A DNA stretch of 64,000 nucleotides. Source: Streptomyces xantholiticus. GTDB lineage: Bacteria > Actinomycetota > Actinomycetes > Streptomycetales > Streptomycetaceae. The stretch's first letter is position 1, and each line of letters opens with the position of its first letter. Of the stretch, positions 25,172-32,670 are shown one piece after another. The DNA is taken from the NCBI RefSeq assembly GCF_014651015.1, contig NZ_BMWB01000007.1, positions 202,262 to 266,261 on the forward strand, written 5' to 3'. A model generated the notes under the pieces. It saw nothing but the letters and a program-made list of their open reading frames with translations, ran no database searches and had not been told where the DNA came from. A program made the position numbers and the translations under genes.

Positions 25172-25370
25172 TCAGAACGCGTCGAGGTCCAGGGCTTCGG
25201 CCATCGCGCGGTACCCCGCGTCACCCGGGTGCAGATGGTCGCCCGAGTCGTACGCGGGGAGGATGCGGTCTGGGTCGGCCGGGTCGGCCGGGTCGGCCGG
25301 GGCGCGATCGAAGTCGGCCACGGCGTCGTACTCGCCGGACGTACCGACCCAGTGGTTGAACGCCTTCCCG
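25172..25370 (-). pseudogene. C-terminal fragment of an SGNH/GDSL hydrolase
   Basis: About 66 residues in one frame: FNHWVGTSGEYDAVADFDRA, a run of Asp-Pro-Ala repeats, then LPAYDSGDHLHPGDAGYRAM. The last part contains the Asp-x-x-His catalytic pair (DHLH) of SGNH esterases, and the spacing matches the end of that family. Everything upstream (oxyanion and Ser motifs) is missing because the frame runs straight into the 3' end of the TetR gene. A decayed, truncated gene is therefore likely. Confidence 0.75.
25272..25298. repeat. Three tandem copies of GGGTCGGCC
   Basis: Three exact 9-bp copies inside the SGNH hydrolase remnant. On the minus strand they encode Ala-Asp-Pro repeats, so they keep the frame. 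Confidence 0.85.
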
Positions 25371-25949
25371 CTATTTCCCCGGCACTTGCACGGCACCGGG
25401 TGCGAAGAGCAGGTCGGCGAGCGACCGGAAGGCGTCAGCGGGATCCCGGTCTCCCACCGGCTCGTCCAGGTTGTGGGTCAGCAGCAGGGTCGCGAAACCG
25501 TGCGCCAGGGACCAGGCCGCGATGCCGGCGGTGCGCGGTTCGGGGACCGTGTCAAGGGTGGTGATCCCCGCGCGGAGTTCGGCCGAGGCCCGCTCCTTGG
25601 CCGCGAGCAGCCCGGAGTCGTCGCGGCGGTGCAGCTCCGGCTGGAACATGACCTGGAAGTGCGCCGGGTGGCCGAGCGCGAAGCGGACGTAAGCGACCCC
25701 CCGCTCCCGCAGGTCCGGGGCCTCGGACAGGGCGTCGGCCAGCAGCTCGTAGCCTTCGGCCGCGATGGCCGTCAGCAGGCCGGTCCGGTCCTTGAAGTGG
25801 TGGGCGGGGGCCGCGTGCGAGACGCCCGCGCGGCGGGCGAGGTCGCGCAGCCTCACGGCGGACGGGCCTTCGGCGCGGATGACGTCGAGGGCCGCGGAGA
25901 GGACGGCCCGTCGCAGGTCACCGTGGTGGTAGGTGCGCTCGCTGCTCAT
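25371..25949 (-). CDS. TetR/AcrR-family transcriptional regulator
   Basis: 192 residues. The N-terminal HTH reads YHHGDLRRAVLSAALDVIRA then VRLRDLARRAGVSHAAPAHH, with FKDRTGLLTAIAAEG closing the DNA-binding domain; the remainder is the helical ligand/dimer domain (WHG/TetR_C_13-like). It is divergent from the gene at 26040. The 90-base gap holds repeats expected of a TetR operator, so the regulator probably controls both genes. The effector is unknown. Confidence 0.93.
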   Translation of the reverse strand: MSSERTYHHGDLRRAVLSAALDVIRAEGPSAVRLRDLARRAGVSHAAPAHHFKDRTGLLTAIAAEGYELLADALSEAPDLRERGVAYVRFALGHPAHFQVMFQPELHRRDDSGLLAAKERASAELRAGITTLDTVPEPRTAGIAAWSLAHGFATLLLTHNLDEPVGDRDPADAFRSLADLLFAPGAVQVPGK

Positions 25950-25966
25950 GGAGCCAGGCTACCCGC

Positions 25967-26021
25967 AATCTAGGCATTGACAAGTTCAGCGACGCCTGTG
26001 CAATCTAGACGATGACTAGAT
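25967..26021. promoter_or_regulatory. Operator/promoter between tetR and the 26040 gene
   Basis: ATCTAG-N7-CTAGAT at 26003-26021 is a 6-bp inverted repeat just before the ribosome site of the 26040 gene. AATCTAG occurs again 35 bases upstream at 25967-25973. A -35-like TTGACA lies at 25977-25982 with CAATCT 18 bases after it. Overlap of repeats and promoter suits repression by the adjacent TetR protein. Confidence 0.55.
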
Positions 26022-26039
26022 GACATGGAGGCGGGAGTC

Positions 26040-26906
26040 ATGACCGACGAACTCGGACGCGTGCGGCAGATGTGGCATCTGCTCGAGCCCCTGCACGCCG
26101 TGCTCTACTACGCGCCGCAGGCCTTCGAGGAGGCGGCAGCCCTCGGCCACCGGACCGACGAGCGCTGGCCCAGCTACTTCGCCTGGCGTGCCGCACCCCT
26201 CGGAGAGGCCGGAGCGGCACAGGTCGGCTCGGCGTTCTACAGCTTCAGCCCGGCGATGGTGCGCCGCTACGTCCCCGACGCCTGGCGCGTGGCATCGCCC
26301 GCGGAGGTGATCGCCGCCCGGCTGCGCGCCGTGGACCGCACCTACCGGGACGTCCTCGGCGACGCCGTCGCGTCGAAGGAGCTCGCGGAGGCCGCCGGGC
26401 TCGCTCGGCGCGCCGCGGAGGCCGCGGACTGTGCCGGGCGTCCGCTCGCGGCGGCCAACTCCGCCCTTCCCTGGGCCGACGAGCCGCACCTCGTCCTGTG
26501 GCAGGCCGCCACCCGGCTGCGCGAGCACCGGGGCGACGGGCACCTCGCCGCGCTGTTGACGGCCCGCCTCGATCCCGTCGAGTCGCTCGTCTCCTTCGCC
26601 GGCATCGGCGCCGCCCCGGTCGAGACCTTCGCGAGCCGCGGCTGGAGCGAGGCGGAGTGGACGGCCGCACACGCAAGGCTGGTGGCGCGCGGTCTGTCGG
26701 CAGCCGACGGCACGGCCACCGCCGACGGGCGCGCACTGCGGGCCGAGGTCGAGCGGCGTACGGACGAGATGGCCGCCGCCCCGTGGGCGGCGCTCGGTCC
26801 CGAGGACACGGCGCGTCTGTCCGAACTGCTCGGCGCGTACTGGGTCGCGATACTCGGCACCGGACTGCTGCCCGCGCAGAACACCCTCGGCATCGGCAAG
26901 GTCTGA
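26040..26906 (+). CDS. SCO6745-family conserved protein
   Basis: 288 residues from ATG 26040 (MTDELGRVRQMWHLLEPLHA); GGAGGCGGGAG lies just upstream, and the earlier in-frame ATG at 26025 falls inside that site. LEPLHAVLYYAPQAFEEAAALG, the YFAWRAAPLG segment, ALPWADEPHLVLWQAATRLR and EHRGDGHLAALL match a Streptomyces family whose members look like two helical repeats ending in a winged-helix-like region with no catalytic motif I can name. Divergent from and probably controlled by the TetR protein. Confidence 0.8.
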   Translation: MTDELGRVRQMWHLLEPLHAVLYYAPQAFEEAAALGHRTDERWPSYFAWRAAPLGEAGAAQVGSAFYSFSPAMVRRYVPDAWRVASPAEVIAARLRAVDRTYRDVLGDAVASKELAEAAGLARRAAEAADCAGRPLAAANSALPWADEPHLVLWQAATRLREHRGDGHLAALLTARLDPVESLVSFAGIGAAPVETFASRGWSEAEWTAAHARLVARGLSAADGTATADGRALRAEVERRTDEMAAAPWAALGPEDTARLSELLGAYWVAILGTGLLPAQNTLGIGKV

Positions 26907-26928
26907 GTCCGGCAGTACGGTACGGACC

Positions 26929-27699
26929 GTGAACAGACATGGGGTGGTCGGGGGAGGGACGGCGGCGCTGCTCGCGGCGCTGCTGCTGACCGGTTGCGAC
27001 GCCGCCGGCATCGACGAGGGCGGCGCCGAGGGCGACGGGGGCACGACGCACGCCGCTCCGGGCGGCGGCGGCACGAGTCCGCTCGCCAATCCCCGGGGCA
27101 CGGAGCCGGGGCTGGCCGCCCTCACCACCGAGCAGGAAAAGGCAGCCGCCCGTGCGCTGATGGCGAAGGTGGCCACCAAGGGGCGCGGCCCGAGGACCGG
27201 TTACGACCGGGACGAGTACGGCTACGCCTGGATGGACACGGCCGACGGCGTACCTCTGGCGCGCAACGGCTGCGACACACGCAACGACATGCTCGCCCGT
27301 GACGGGCAGCGCCTCGCCTTCCGCGCCGGCTCCGACTGCGTCGTCGTGGAGATGACCGTCCACGACCCGTACACCGGGACGACCATCGAGTGGCGCAAGC
27401 AGCAGGCCGCCGAGGTGCAGATAGACCATGTCGTACCGCTGTCGTACAGCTGGCAGATGGGTGCGGCCCGCTGGGACGAGGCCAAGCGCCGGCAGTTGGC
27501 CAACGACCCGCTGAACCTGCTGCCGGTGGAAGGCCGGGCGAACAGCGCGAAGAGCGACTCCGGCCCCGCCTCGTGGCTGCCGCCGAACAAGGAGATCCGC
27601 TGCTCCTATGCCGTGCGTTTCGCGCAGGTCGCCGTGAAGTACGACCTGCCGGTGACGGCCGCCGACAAACGGAGCATGCTGGACCAGTGCGGCGGATAA
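26929..27699 (+). CDS. Secreted lipoprotein with DUF1524/HNH nuclease domain
   Basis: 256 residues from GTG. The N-terminus is a lipoprotein signal (ALLAALLLTGCD, Cys about residue 23), followed by a Gly/Thr-rich linker. The C-terminal domain has the DUF1524/HNH pattern: VQIDHVVPLSYSWQMGAARW (catalytic His in DHV), then LANDPLNLLPVEGRANSAKS and ASWLPPNK. Extracellular, membrane-anchored HNH nucleases of this type are common in Streptomyces and may act in nucleotide scavenging. It stands as a single gene. Confidence 0.88.
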   Translation: MNRHGVVGGGTAALLAALLLTGCDAAGIDEGGAEGDGGTTHAAPGGGGTSPLANPRGTEPGLAALTTEQEKAAARALMAKVATKGRGPRTGYDRDEYGYAWMDTADGVPLARNGCDTRNDMLARDGQRLAFRAGSDCVVVEMTVHDPYTGTTIEWRKQQAAEVQIDHVVPLSYSWQMGAARWDEAKRRQLANDPLNLLPVEGRANSAKSDSGPASWLPPNKEIRCSYAVRFAQVAVKYDLPVTAADKRSMLDQCGG

Positions 27700-27738
27700 C
27701 CGGTGGGGTCCGCGGGTGTCGCTGGTTAGCCTGCGGCC

Positions 27739-28485
27739 ATGGAACTTGAGATCACTACGCTCGCCGAGCGCCCCGAACTCCAGGGCCCCATGTGGCAGAT
27801 GCTCGACACCTGGGACGAGTTCATCGTCAACGACCCGGTGGGCTGGGCGTACGTCGGACGGATCGTCGGCGAGCTGCCCGAGTATGTGCTGGTGGCGACC
27901 GACCCTGAAGGGAAGGTCGTGGCACGGGCGTTCAGCGTCCCGCTGGCCATGGACGTGGACGGACGCCGGGAGCTGCCCGCCGGCGGCTGGGACCAGGTGA
28001 TGCTGTGGGCGTTCTCCGACCTGCGGCACGGTCGGAAGCCGGACATCGTGAGCGCCATCGAGATCACTGTGGCCACCGACCGACAGGGCCAGGGGATATC
28101 GGGCCGGATGCTGGCCGCGATGCGGGACAACGCCCGCCGTCTCGGCTTCGACCAGGTGATTGCTCCGGTGCGGCCGAGCGCGAAGAAGGCCGAACCGCAG
28201 ACCCTGATCGACGAGTACGCCCACCGCACCCGCGGGGCGGACGGCCTGCCGCACGACCCGTGGCTGCGGGTGCATGTGCGGGCCGGCGGTGTCATCGAGA
28301 AGGTTGCGCACACGTCGATGACCGTCACCGGTTCGCTGGACCAGTGGCGCAAGTGGACCGGACTGCCGTTCGACATGACCGGTCAGGTCGAGGTTCCGGG
28401 CGCTCTGGTGCCGGTGCACTGCGAGGTGGAACGCGGCTACGCGGTGTACGTGGAGCCGAACGTCTGGGTGCGGCACCGGTTGTGA
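27739..28485 (+). CDS. GNAT-like N-acetyltransferase
   Basis: 248 residues. The central VATDRQGQGISGRMLAAMRD is the acetyl-CoA binding Q/R-x-x-G-x-G/A motif, followed by a helix (NARRLGFDQVIAPVRPSAKK). The protein is longer than a minimal GNAT domain: ~70 residues precede the core and ~90 follow. The substrate cannot be told. Confidence 0.8.
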   Translation: MELEITTLAERPELQGPMWQMLDTWDEFIVNDPVGWAYVGRIVGELPEYVLVATDPEGKVVARAFSVPLAMDVDGRRELPAGGWDQVMLWAFSDLRHGRKPDIVSAIEITVATDRQGQGISGRMLAAMRDNARRLGFDQVIAPVRPSAKKAEPQTLIDEYAHRTRGADGLPHDPWLRVHVRAGGVIEKVAHTSMTVTGSLDQWRKWTGLPFDMTGQVEVPGALVPVHCEVERGYAVYVEPNVWVRHRL

Positions 28486-28731
28486 CGTGCGGGGCGGGGC
28501 CGTCCCGGCGGATGCCCGCTCGCGGGGTCGGGTCGCGGCGGCGACGCACGGGACCTCGAAGACGGAGGCGGCGATGACGACGTCCGTCCTCGGCAGCGGG
28601 TCGACCTCGGCCGGACGGATGCGCTCCGCCACCGGACAAGGGTCCGGTGGATCGGCTCCGCTTCGGAGCCGGCCCGGTTCCGGTCGCTTCCGTCGCCGCG
28701 CCGACCGGACTTGTCCGCGGAGGGAGAACGA
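28486..28731. other. Intergenic region with two hairpins
   Basis: No gene supported. It holds a 9-bp hairpin at 28629-28650 (arm CCACCGGAC) and a second at 28653-28671 (arm CGGCTCCG), probably terminating the acetyltransferase transcript. A minus-strand open stretch at its left end begins like a protein but has no family match. Confidence 0.45.
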
Positions 28732-28775
28732 GTCAGCCGGGGAGGCCGCCTGCTTCGGCGGCCTCCCCGGCTGAC
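28732..28775. terminator. Terminator downstream of the DUF4190/DUF4352 gene
   Basis: A 19-bp perfect stem (arm GTCAGCCGGGGAGGCCGCC) with loop TGCTTC, 14 bases past the stop of the minus-strand gene. It can serve both strands. Confidence 0.9.
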
Positions 28776-28788
28776 AGGGGCGGGACGG

Positions 28789-29571
28789 TCAGACCGTCAG
28801 CTCCCAGTGCGAGGCGTCGTAGTCGAAGCCGGGGGAGACCTCCACCGTCAGGTTCTTCGCGTCGGCCGGGGCGTCGAAGGCGAAGGTGACCGTGGCCTTC
28901 TTGCCGGGCAGGATCGTGCCCTCGAAGCCGGCGCCCGCCTTGTCGTCGAAGATCTGCTCGGCGGTCACGCCGTCCTTGCCGGCGCGGGCGTCGACGGTGA
29001 CGAGGTTCGCGTCGTACTTCTCCTTGCCGGCGTTCTCGATGGTGATGGTGACCTGGTAGGCCTTGTTGCCCTTGGTGTGGCCGACCGCGAACTCGCCGGG
29101 CGTGTACGGCTCGGGCGCGGAAACGGTGACCCGCACGTCGTCGTCGTAGACGGACGTCTCGTCGGCGGCGAGGGCATTGCCCTTCTCCTTGGCCGCGCCG
29201 TCCTGGCCGCCCGTGGTGGTGTCCTTGGGGGCGGTGTTCTCGACCGACTTGTTGATCTCGTCGACCGCTTCGTCCACCGCCATCACCGTGACGATGCCGA
29301 TGACGACGCTCGCGATCAGTGCCAGCAGGCCCAGCACCGTACCGGCCGTCGCCGTGCCCTTGTTGGTGGCCTCTCCGCGCTTGGCGCGACCCCGGCCGAC
29401 GAGGCCGAGGATCAGGGCGAGCAGTCCGAGGATCGTGCCGATCCAGAAGAGGAACGGGATCACTCCGAAGATGATGCCGATGATTCCGAGCACCAGGGCG
29501 GCGGTGCCGAGGCCGTTGCGCGCCGGGCTCGGCGCCGTGAAGCCCGGCTGCGGCTGGGTGTACTGCGACAT
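28789..29571 (-). CDS. DUF4190 membrane protein with extracellular DUF4352-like domain
   Basis: 260 residues from ATG 29571 (MSQYTQPQPGFTAPSPARNG), with GGGGGGA upstream; the longer in-frame start is rejected. A Pro/Gln-rich cytoplasmic N-terminus is followed by two helix groups (GTAALVLGIIGIIFGVIPFL and GTVLGLLALIASVVIGIVTV) of DUF4190 type, a charged linker, and a C-terminal beta domain (VRVTVSAPEPYTPGEFAVGH ... YQVTITIENAGKEKYDANLV) like DUF4352, common in cell-surface proteins. Divergent from the methylase-like gene. Confidence 0.85.
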   Translation of the reverse strand: MSQYTQPQPGFTAPSPARNGLGTAALVLGIIGIIFGVIPFLFWIGTILGLLALILGLVGRGRAKRGEATNKGTATAGTVLGLLALIASVVIGIVTVMAVDEAVDEINKSVENTAPKDTTTGGQDGAAKEKGNALAADETSVYDDDVRVTVSAPEPYTPGEFAVGHTKGNKAYQVTITIENAGKEKYDANLVTVDARAGKDGVTAEQIFDDKAGAGFEGTILPGKKATVTFAFDAPADAKNLTVEVSPGFDYDASHWELTV

Positions 29572-29729
29572 GGGTCCCCCCCATTGGTTGTGGCGGGCCC
29601 GATTGCCGTGGCCCGTGCTGCCATGGGTCAATGACAGCAGAGCTTGTGAACCGAGTCAACAGCGTTGTAGTTGGTTCTTCAATTTCATGTTGTGAAGCGC
29701 CGCTGGGTGTGAACCCGAGTACAGTGCCG

Positions 29730-29754
29730 GTCACAGCACAAGCGGAACTGTGAC
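29730..29754 (+). promoter_or_regulatory. Inverted repeat next to the ribosome site of the methylase-like gene
   Basis: GTCACAG-N11-CTGTGAC ends one base before the GGGGAG ribosome site of the 29769 gene. It could be an operator for the gene's own N-terminal HTH domain or an RNA hairpin affecting translation. The upstream 29640-29700 stretch is unusually AT-rich for this genome and probably carries the divergent promoters. Confidence 0.45.
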
Positions 29755-29768
29755 GGGGAGACAGCCGA

Positions 29769-31817
29769 GTGCCGGAGAACGAACCAGAGGTGACGGCCGC
29801 CGAAATCGCCAGGCTCGCCGGCGTGGGCCGTGCCGCCGTGAGCAACTGGCGGCGCCGGCACGCCGACTTCCCCAAGCCCGTCGGCGGGACGGAGACCAGC
29901 CCGTCCTTCGCCCTCACCGATGTCGAGCGCTGGCTGCGCGACCAGGGAAAGCTGGCAGAGGTACCGCTCCGTGAACGGGTCTGGCAACAACTCTCCGGCC
30001 ACCCGGCCGGAGCCGTCACCGCACTCGTCCACGCCGGCTGTGCGCTCCTCCTCGTCCACCACCGGCCCTCGGGCTGGCCCGCCCTGAGCGCCGTCTCCGA
30101 CGCCCGGATCGCCGAGACGCTGCCCGCCGCGCTCGAGGAGGTGCTGACCCTGCGCTTCGGCGCCCCGCGAGCCGTACGGACACCGGTCGCGGGCGAGCTC
30201 GGGCCCTCCGTGCCCCTCATCCGCGGGGCCGCGGCGCTCGCATCGGAGACCGGTGCCCGCCAGGCGTTCGAGTTCCTGCTGGGTCGCCATCTCGATGCCA
30301 ACCCGCGCCAGTACACACTCACCCCGGCCGAGCCCGCCGCGCTGATGGCCGCCCTCGCCGGGCCGGCGAGGACCGTGCTCGACCCCGCCTCCGGGACCGG
30401 CACCCTGCTGCGCGCCGTCGACCGTCCCGCGGCCCTCCACGCCCAGGAGAGCGACCGCGACCTGGCCGCGCTCACCGCACTGCGCCTCGCCCTGCACACG
30501 GACGCCGACGTACGGGCAGCGGCCGGCGACGCCCTGCGCGCGGACGCGTTCCCCGCGCTCGCCGTGGACGCCGTCCTGTGCCACCCGCCGTTCAACGAGC
30601 GCAACTGGGGCCACGAGGAACTGGCCTACGACCCGCGCTGGGAGTACGGCTTCCCCGCCCGCACCGAGTCCGAGCTCGCCTGGGTCCAGCACGCGCTCGC
30701 CCGCCTGCGCCCCGGTGGCACCGCCGTGCTGCTGATGCCTCCCGCCGCCGCCTCCCGCCGCTCCGGGCGCCGCGTCCGGGCCGGGCTGCTGCGCCGCGGT
30801 GCGCTGCGGGCGGTCATCGCCCTCCCCGCCGGCGCCGCGCCCCCGTACGGCATCCCGCTCCATCTGTGGGTGCTGTGCAGGCCCGACGCCACCGAACGCC
30901 CGTCGCCGGAGCTGCTCGTCGTCGATGCCGCCACGACCGAGCACGCCGCCGCGGGCCGCGACAGACTCGACTGGCAGGCCATCCGCACCGTGGTGCTCGA
31001 CGCCTGGCGGCCCTTCGAGCGGCACGGGTCCGTGGCGGAGACCCCAGGTGTGAGCCGGTGCGTCCCGGTCATCGAACTCCTCGACGACGACGTGGACCTG
31101 GCCCCCGCGCGTCACCTGCCGCTCCCCGCCGCGGGTGGGGGCACCGCCGAACTGGGTCGCGTCCGCGAGCGGTTGACGCAGACGCTCGGCCGGACCGCCG
31201 AGCTCACTCCCCGGCAGGCACGCTCCGCCCCGCCCGCCGCCCCCGTGCACTGGCCCTCCACCACCGTCGGTGAACTCGCCCGCGCCGGCGCCCTCGTCCT
31301 GCGCGCAGGCGGCACCGGCGCCGCACCAGCGGACGGGCCGGTGGCAGTCCTCACCGAGCAGGACGTCCTCGCAGGCCGGAACCCCTCGGGCACACTTCCG
31401 GCCGGCCCCGAGGAGGAGCCCGTGCTGATCGAGGCGGGCGACGTCGTCGTCCCGGTCCTCGGTGCCGGCACGATCGTGCGCGTGGCGGACGAGGAACTGG
31501 CCGGTGCCGCGCTCGGCCGCAACCTCCAACTGCTGCGCCCCGACCCGGCCGCGCTCGACCCCTGGTTCCTCGCCGGCTTCCTGCGCGGCAGTGCCAACCA
31601 GCGCCAGGCCAGCAGCTACGCCTCGACCGCGACCCGGCTCGACGTCCGCCGCCTCCAGCTGCCCCGGCTGGCGCTCGCCGACCAGCGGCGCTACGGCGAG
31701 CGCTTCCGCGCGCTGGGCGAGTTCGAGGAGGCGCTGCGTCTCGCCGGCAGGCTCGGCGAACAACTGGTGCAGGGGCTGCACGACGGTCTCACGGACGGCA
31801 GCGTCCTGCCGGAATGA
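29769..31817 (+). CDS. HTH plus N-6 adenine methylase-like protein with altered catalytic motif
   Basis: 682 residues from GTG. Residues ~8-55 are a small HTH (AAEIARLAGVGRAAVSNWRR, then FALTDVERWLRDQGKL). The middle is an HsdM/N6-MTase fold: QYTLTPAEPAALM, the SAM motif VLDPASGTGTLL (Asp205 on), and motif IV as CHPPFNERNWG (Cys271-His272-Pro-Pro-Phe). The usual catalytic residue before PPF/Y is Asn or Asp; here it is His272. A C-terminal HsdS-like target-recognition half follows (LDPWFLAGFLRGSANQRQAS, TRLDVRRLQLP). No restriction subunit adjoins. The protein may have lost methyltransferase activity and act as a DNA-binding regulator; this is inference. Confidence 0.82.
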   Translation: MPENEPEVTAAEIARLAGVGRAAVSNWRRRHADFPKPVGGTETSPSFALTDVERWLRDQGKLAEVPLRERVWQQLSGHPAGAVTALVHAGCALLLVHHRPSGWPALSAVSDARIAETLPAALEEVLTLRFGAPRAVRTPVAGELGPSVPLIRGAAALASETGARQAFEFLLGRHLDANPRQYTLTPAEPAALMAALAGPARTVLDPASGTGTLLRAVDRPAALHAQESDRDLAALTALRLALHTDADVRAAAGDALRADAFPALAVDAVLCHPPFNERNWGHEELAYDPRWEYGFPARTESELAWVQHALARLRPGGTAVLLMPPAAASRRSGRRVRAGLLRRGALRAVIALPAGAAPPYGIPLHLWVLCRPDATERPSPELLVVDAATTEHAAAGRDRLDWQAIRTVVLDAWRPFERHGSVAETPGVSRCVPVIELLDDDVDLAPARHLPLPAAGGGTAELGRVRERLTQTLGRTAELTPRQARSAPPAAPVHWPSTTVGELARAGALVLRAGGTGAAPADGPVAVLTEQDVLAGRNPSGTLPAGPEEEPVLIEAGDVVVPVLGAGTIVRVADEELAGAALGRNLQLLRPDPAALDPWFLAGFLRGSANQRQASSYASTATRLDVRRLQLPRLALADQRRYGERFRALGEFEEALRLAGRLGEQLVQGLHDGLTDGSVLPE

Positions 31818-31992
31818 CCGGCTCGGCAGCAGGGCCGTAGCGCACGGAGCGAACCGCGCGACCGGGGCCGTCGATCTCGGGCTGACGCGTCGGACAACGG
31901 TTCCGCACAACCGGCAACCGCTTGTACTCGTCGGTGTATACGCTTCAGTCCGCTTGAGTCCTTTTCCCCCGTCCAGTCCTCCAGGAGCAGGG

Positions 31993-32670
31993 ATGCACGG
32001 CCACGGCTTCGCGCCGCCGCAACCTCGGCGCCCTTCGACAGCGCTGCTCGTCGTCGTGCGCATCGTCTTCGTGGCGCTCGCGCTGCTCAGCTTCGGACTT
32101 CTGGCCTGGGGCACGATGCTGCGCATCGCGATCATGAGGGGGCGGCGGTCGGACTGGCTGCTGTTCTGGCTGTCGCTCGCGATCGTCGTGACCTGCCTCG
32201 TCGTCATCGGGGAGTTCTCCTCCGAAGGCGAGACACCGGCGGCCGATGCGCCCCCGAGGCCGGTGGACTACGTGTGTCTCCTCGCCATGCTGGGGCTGGC
32301 GCTCGGTGTGCCGACGCACTACCTGGTCGCCGACATCCGCCACTACCAGGAGCCGCAAACGGCCGCGGCATGGCCGCCGCCGCTGCCGACGGGCTCGCCG
32401 TACGGTCCGGCGGCAGCGACCGGGGGGCCGTACGGGATGCCGCGGCAGCAGTCGGCGGGATACGGCTACCCGCCCGCGCAGCCCCCGGCCCAGGTCGGGC
32501 CCGCGCAGCCTCAGGTCCAGGCCCCGTCCGGCCGGCCCCCGGCGCCCCCGATACCGACGCCCGCCCCGTCGTCACCGCCGGCCTCCGCGCCCGCCATCGG
32601 GCGGATCGACCAGGTCCGCGCCGAACTCGACGAGCTCAGCGACCTGCTCCGCAAGGAAGAGGACAAGTGA
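31993..32670 (+). CDS. Membrane protein with Pro-rich tail, coupled to the kinase
   Basis: 225 residues from ATG 31993 with AGGAGCAGGG upstream; a longer in-frame reading starts inside the methylase gene and is rejected. Three hydrophobic helices (ALLVVVRIVFVALALLSFGL; WLLFWLSLAIVVTCLVVIGE; YVCLLAMLGLALGVPTHYLV) are followed by a Pro/Gly/Gln-rich region and a short C-terminal helix with Asp/Glu (VRAELDELSDLLRKEEDK). The stop overlaps the kinase GTG (GTGA), so the two are translationally coupled. It may tether or be a substrate of the kinase. Confidence 0.8.
   Translation: MHGHGFAPPQPRRPSTALLVVVRIVFVALALLSFGLLAWGTMLRIAIMRGRRSDWLLFWLSLAIVVTCLVVIGEFSSEGETPAADAPPRPVDYVCLLAMLGLALGVPTHYLVADIRHYQEPQTAAAWPPPLPTGSPYGPAAATGGPYGMPRQQSAGYGYPPAQPPAQVGPAQPQVQAPSGRPPAPPIPTPAPSSPPASAPAIGRIDQVRAELDELSDLLRKEEDK

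Noticed and set aside
28486..28632. Minus-strand frame beginning MAERIRPAEVDPLPRTDVV
   Set aside because: It looks protein-like for ~35 residues but has no ribosome site, soon becomes low complexity, and overlaps the acetyltransferase gene; at best a fragment.
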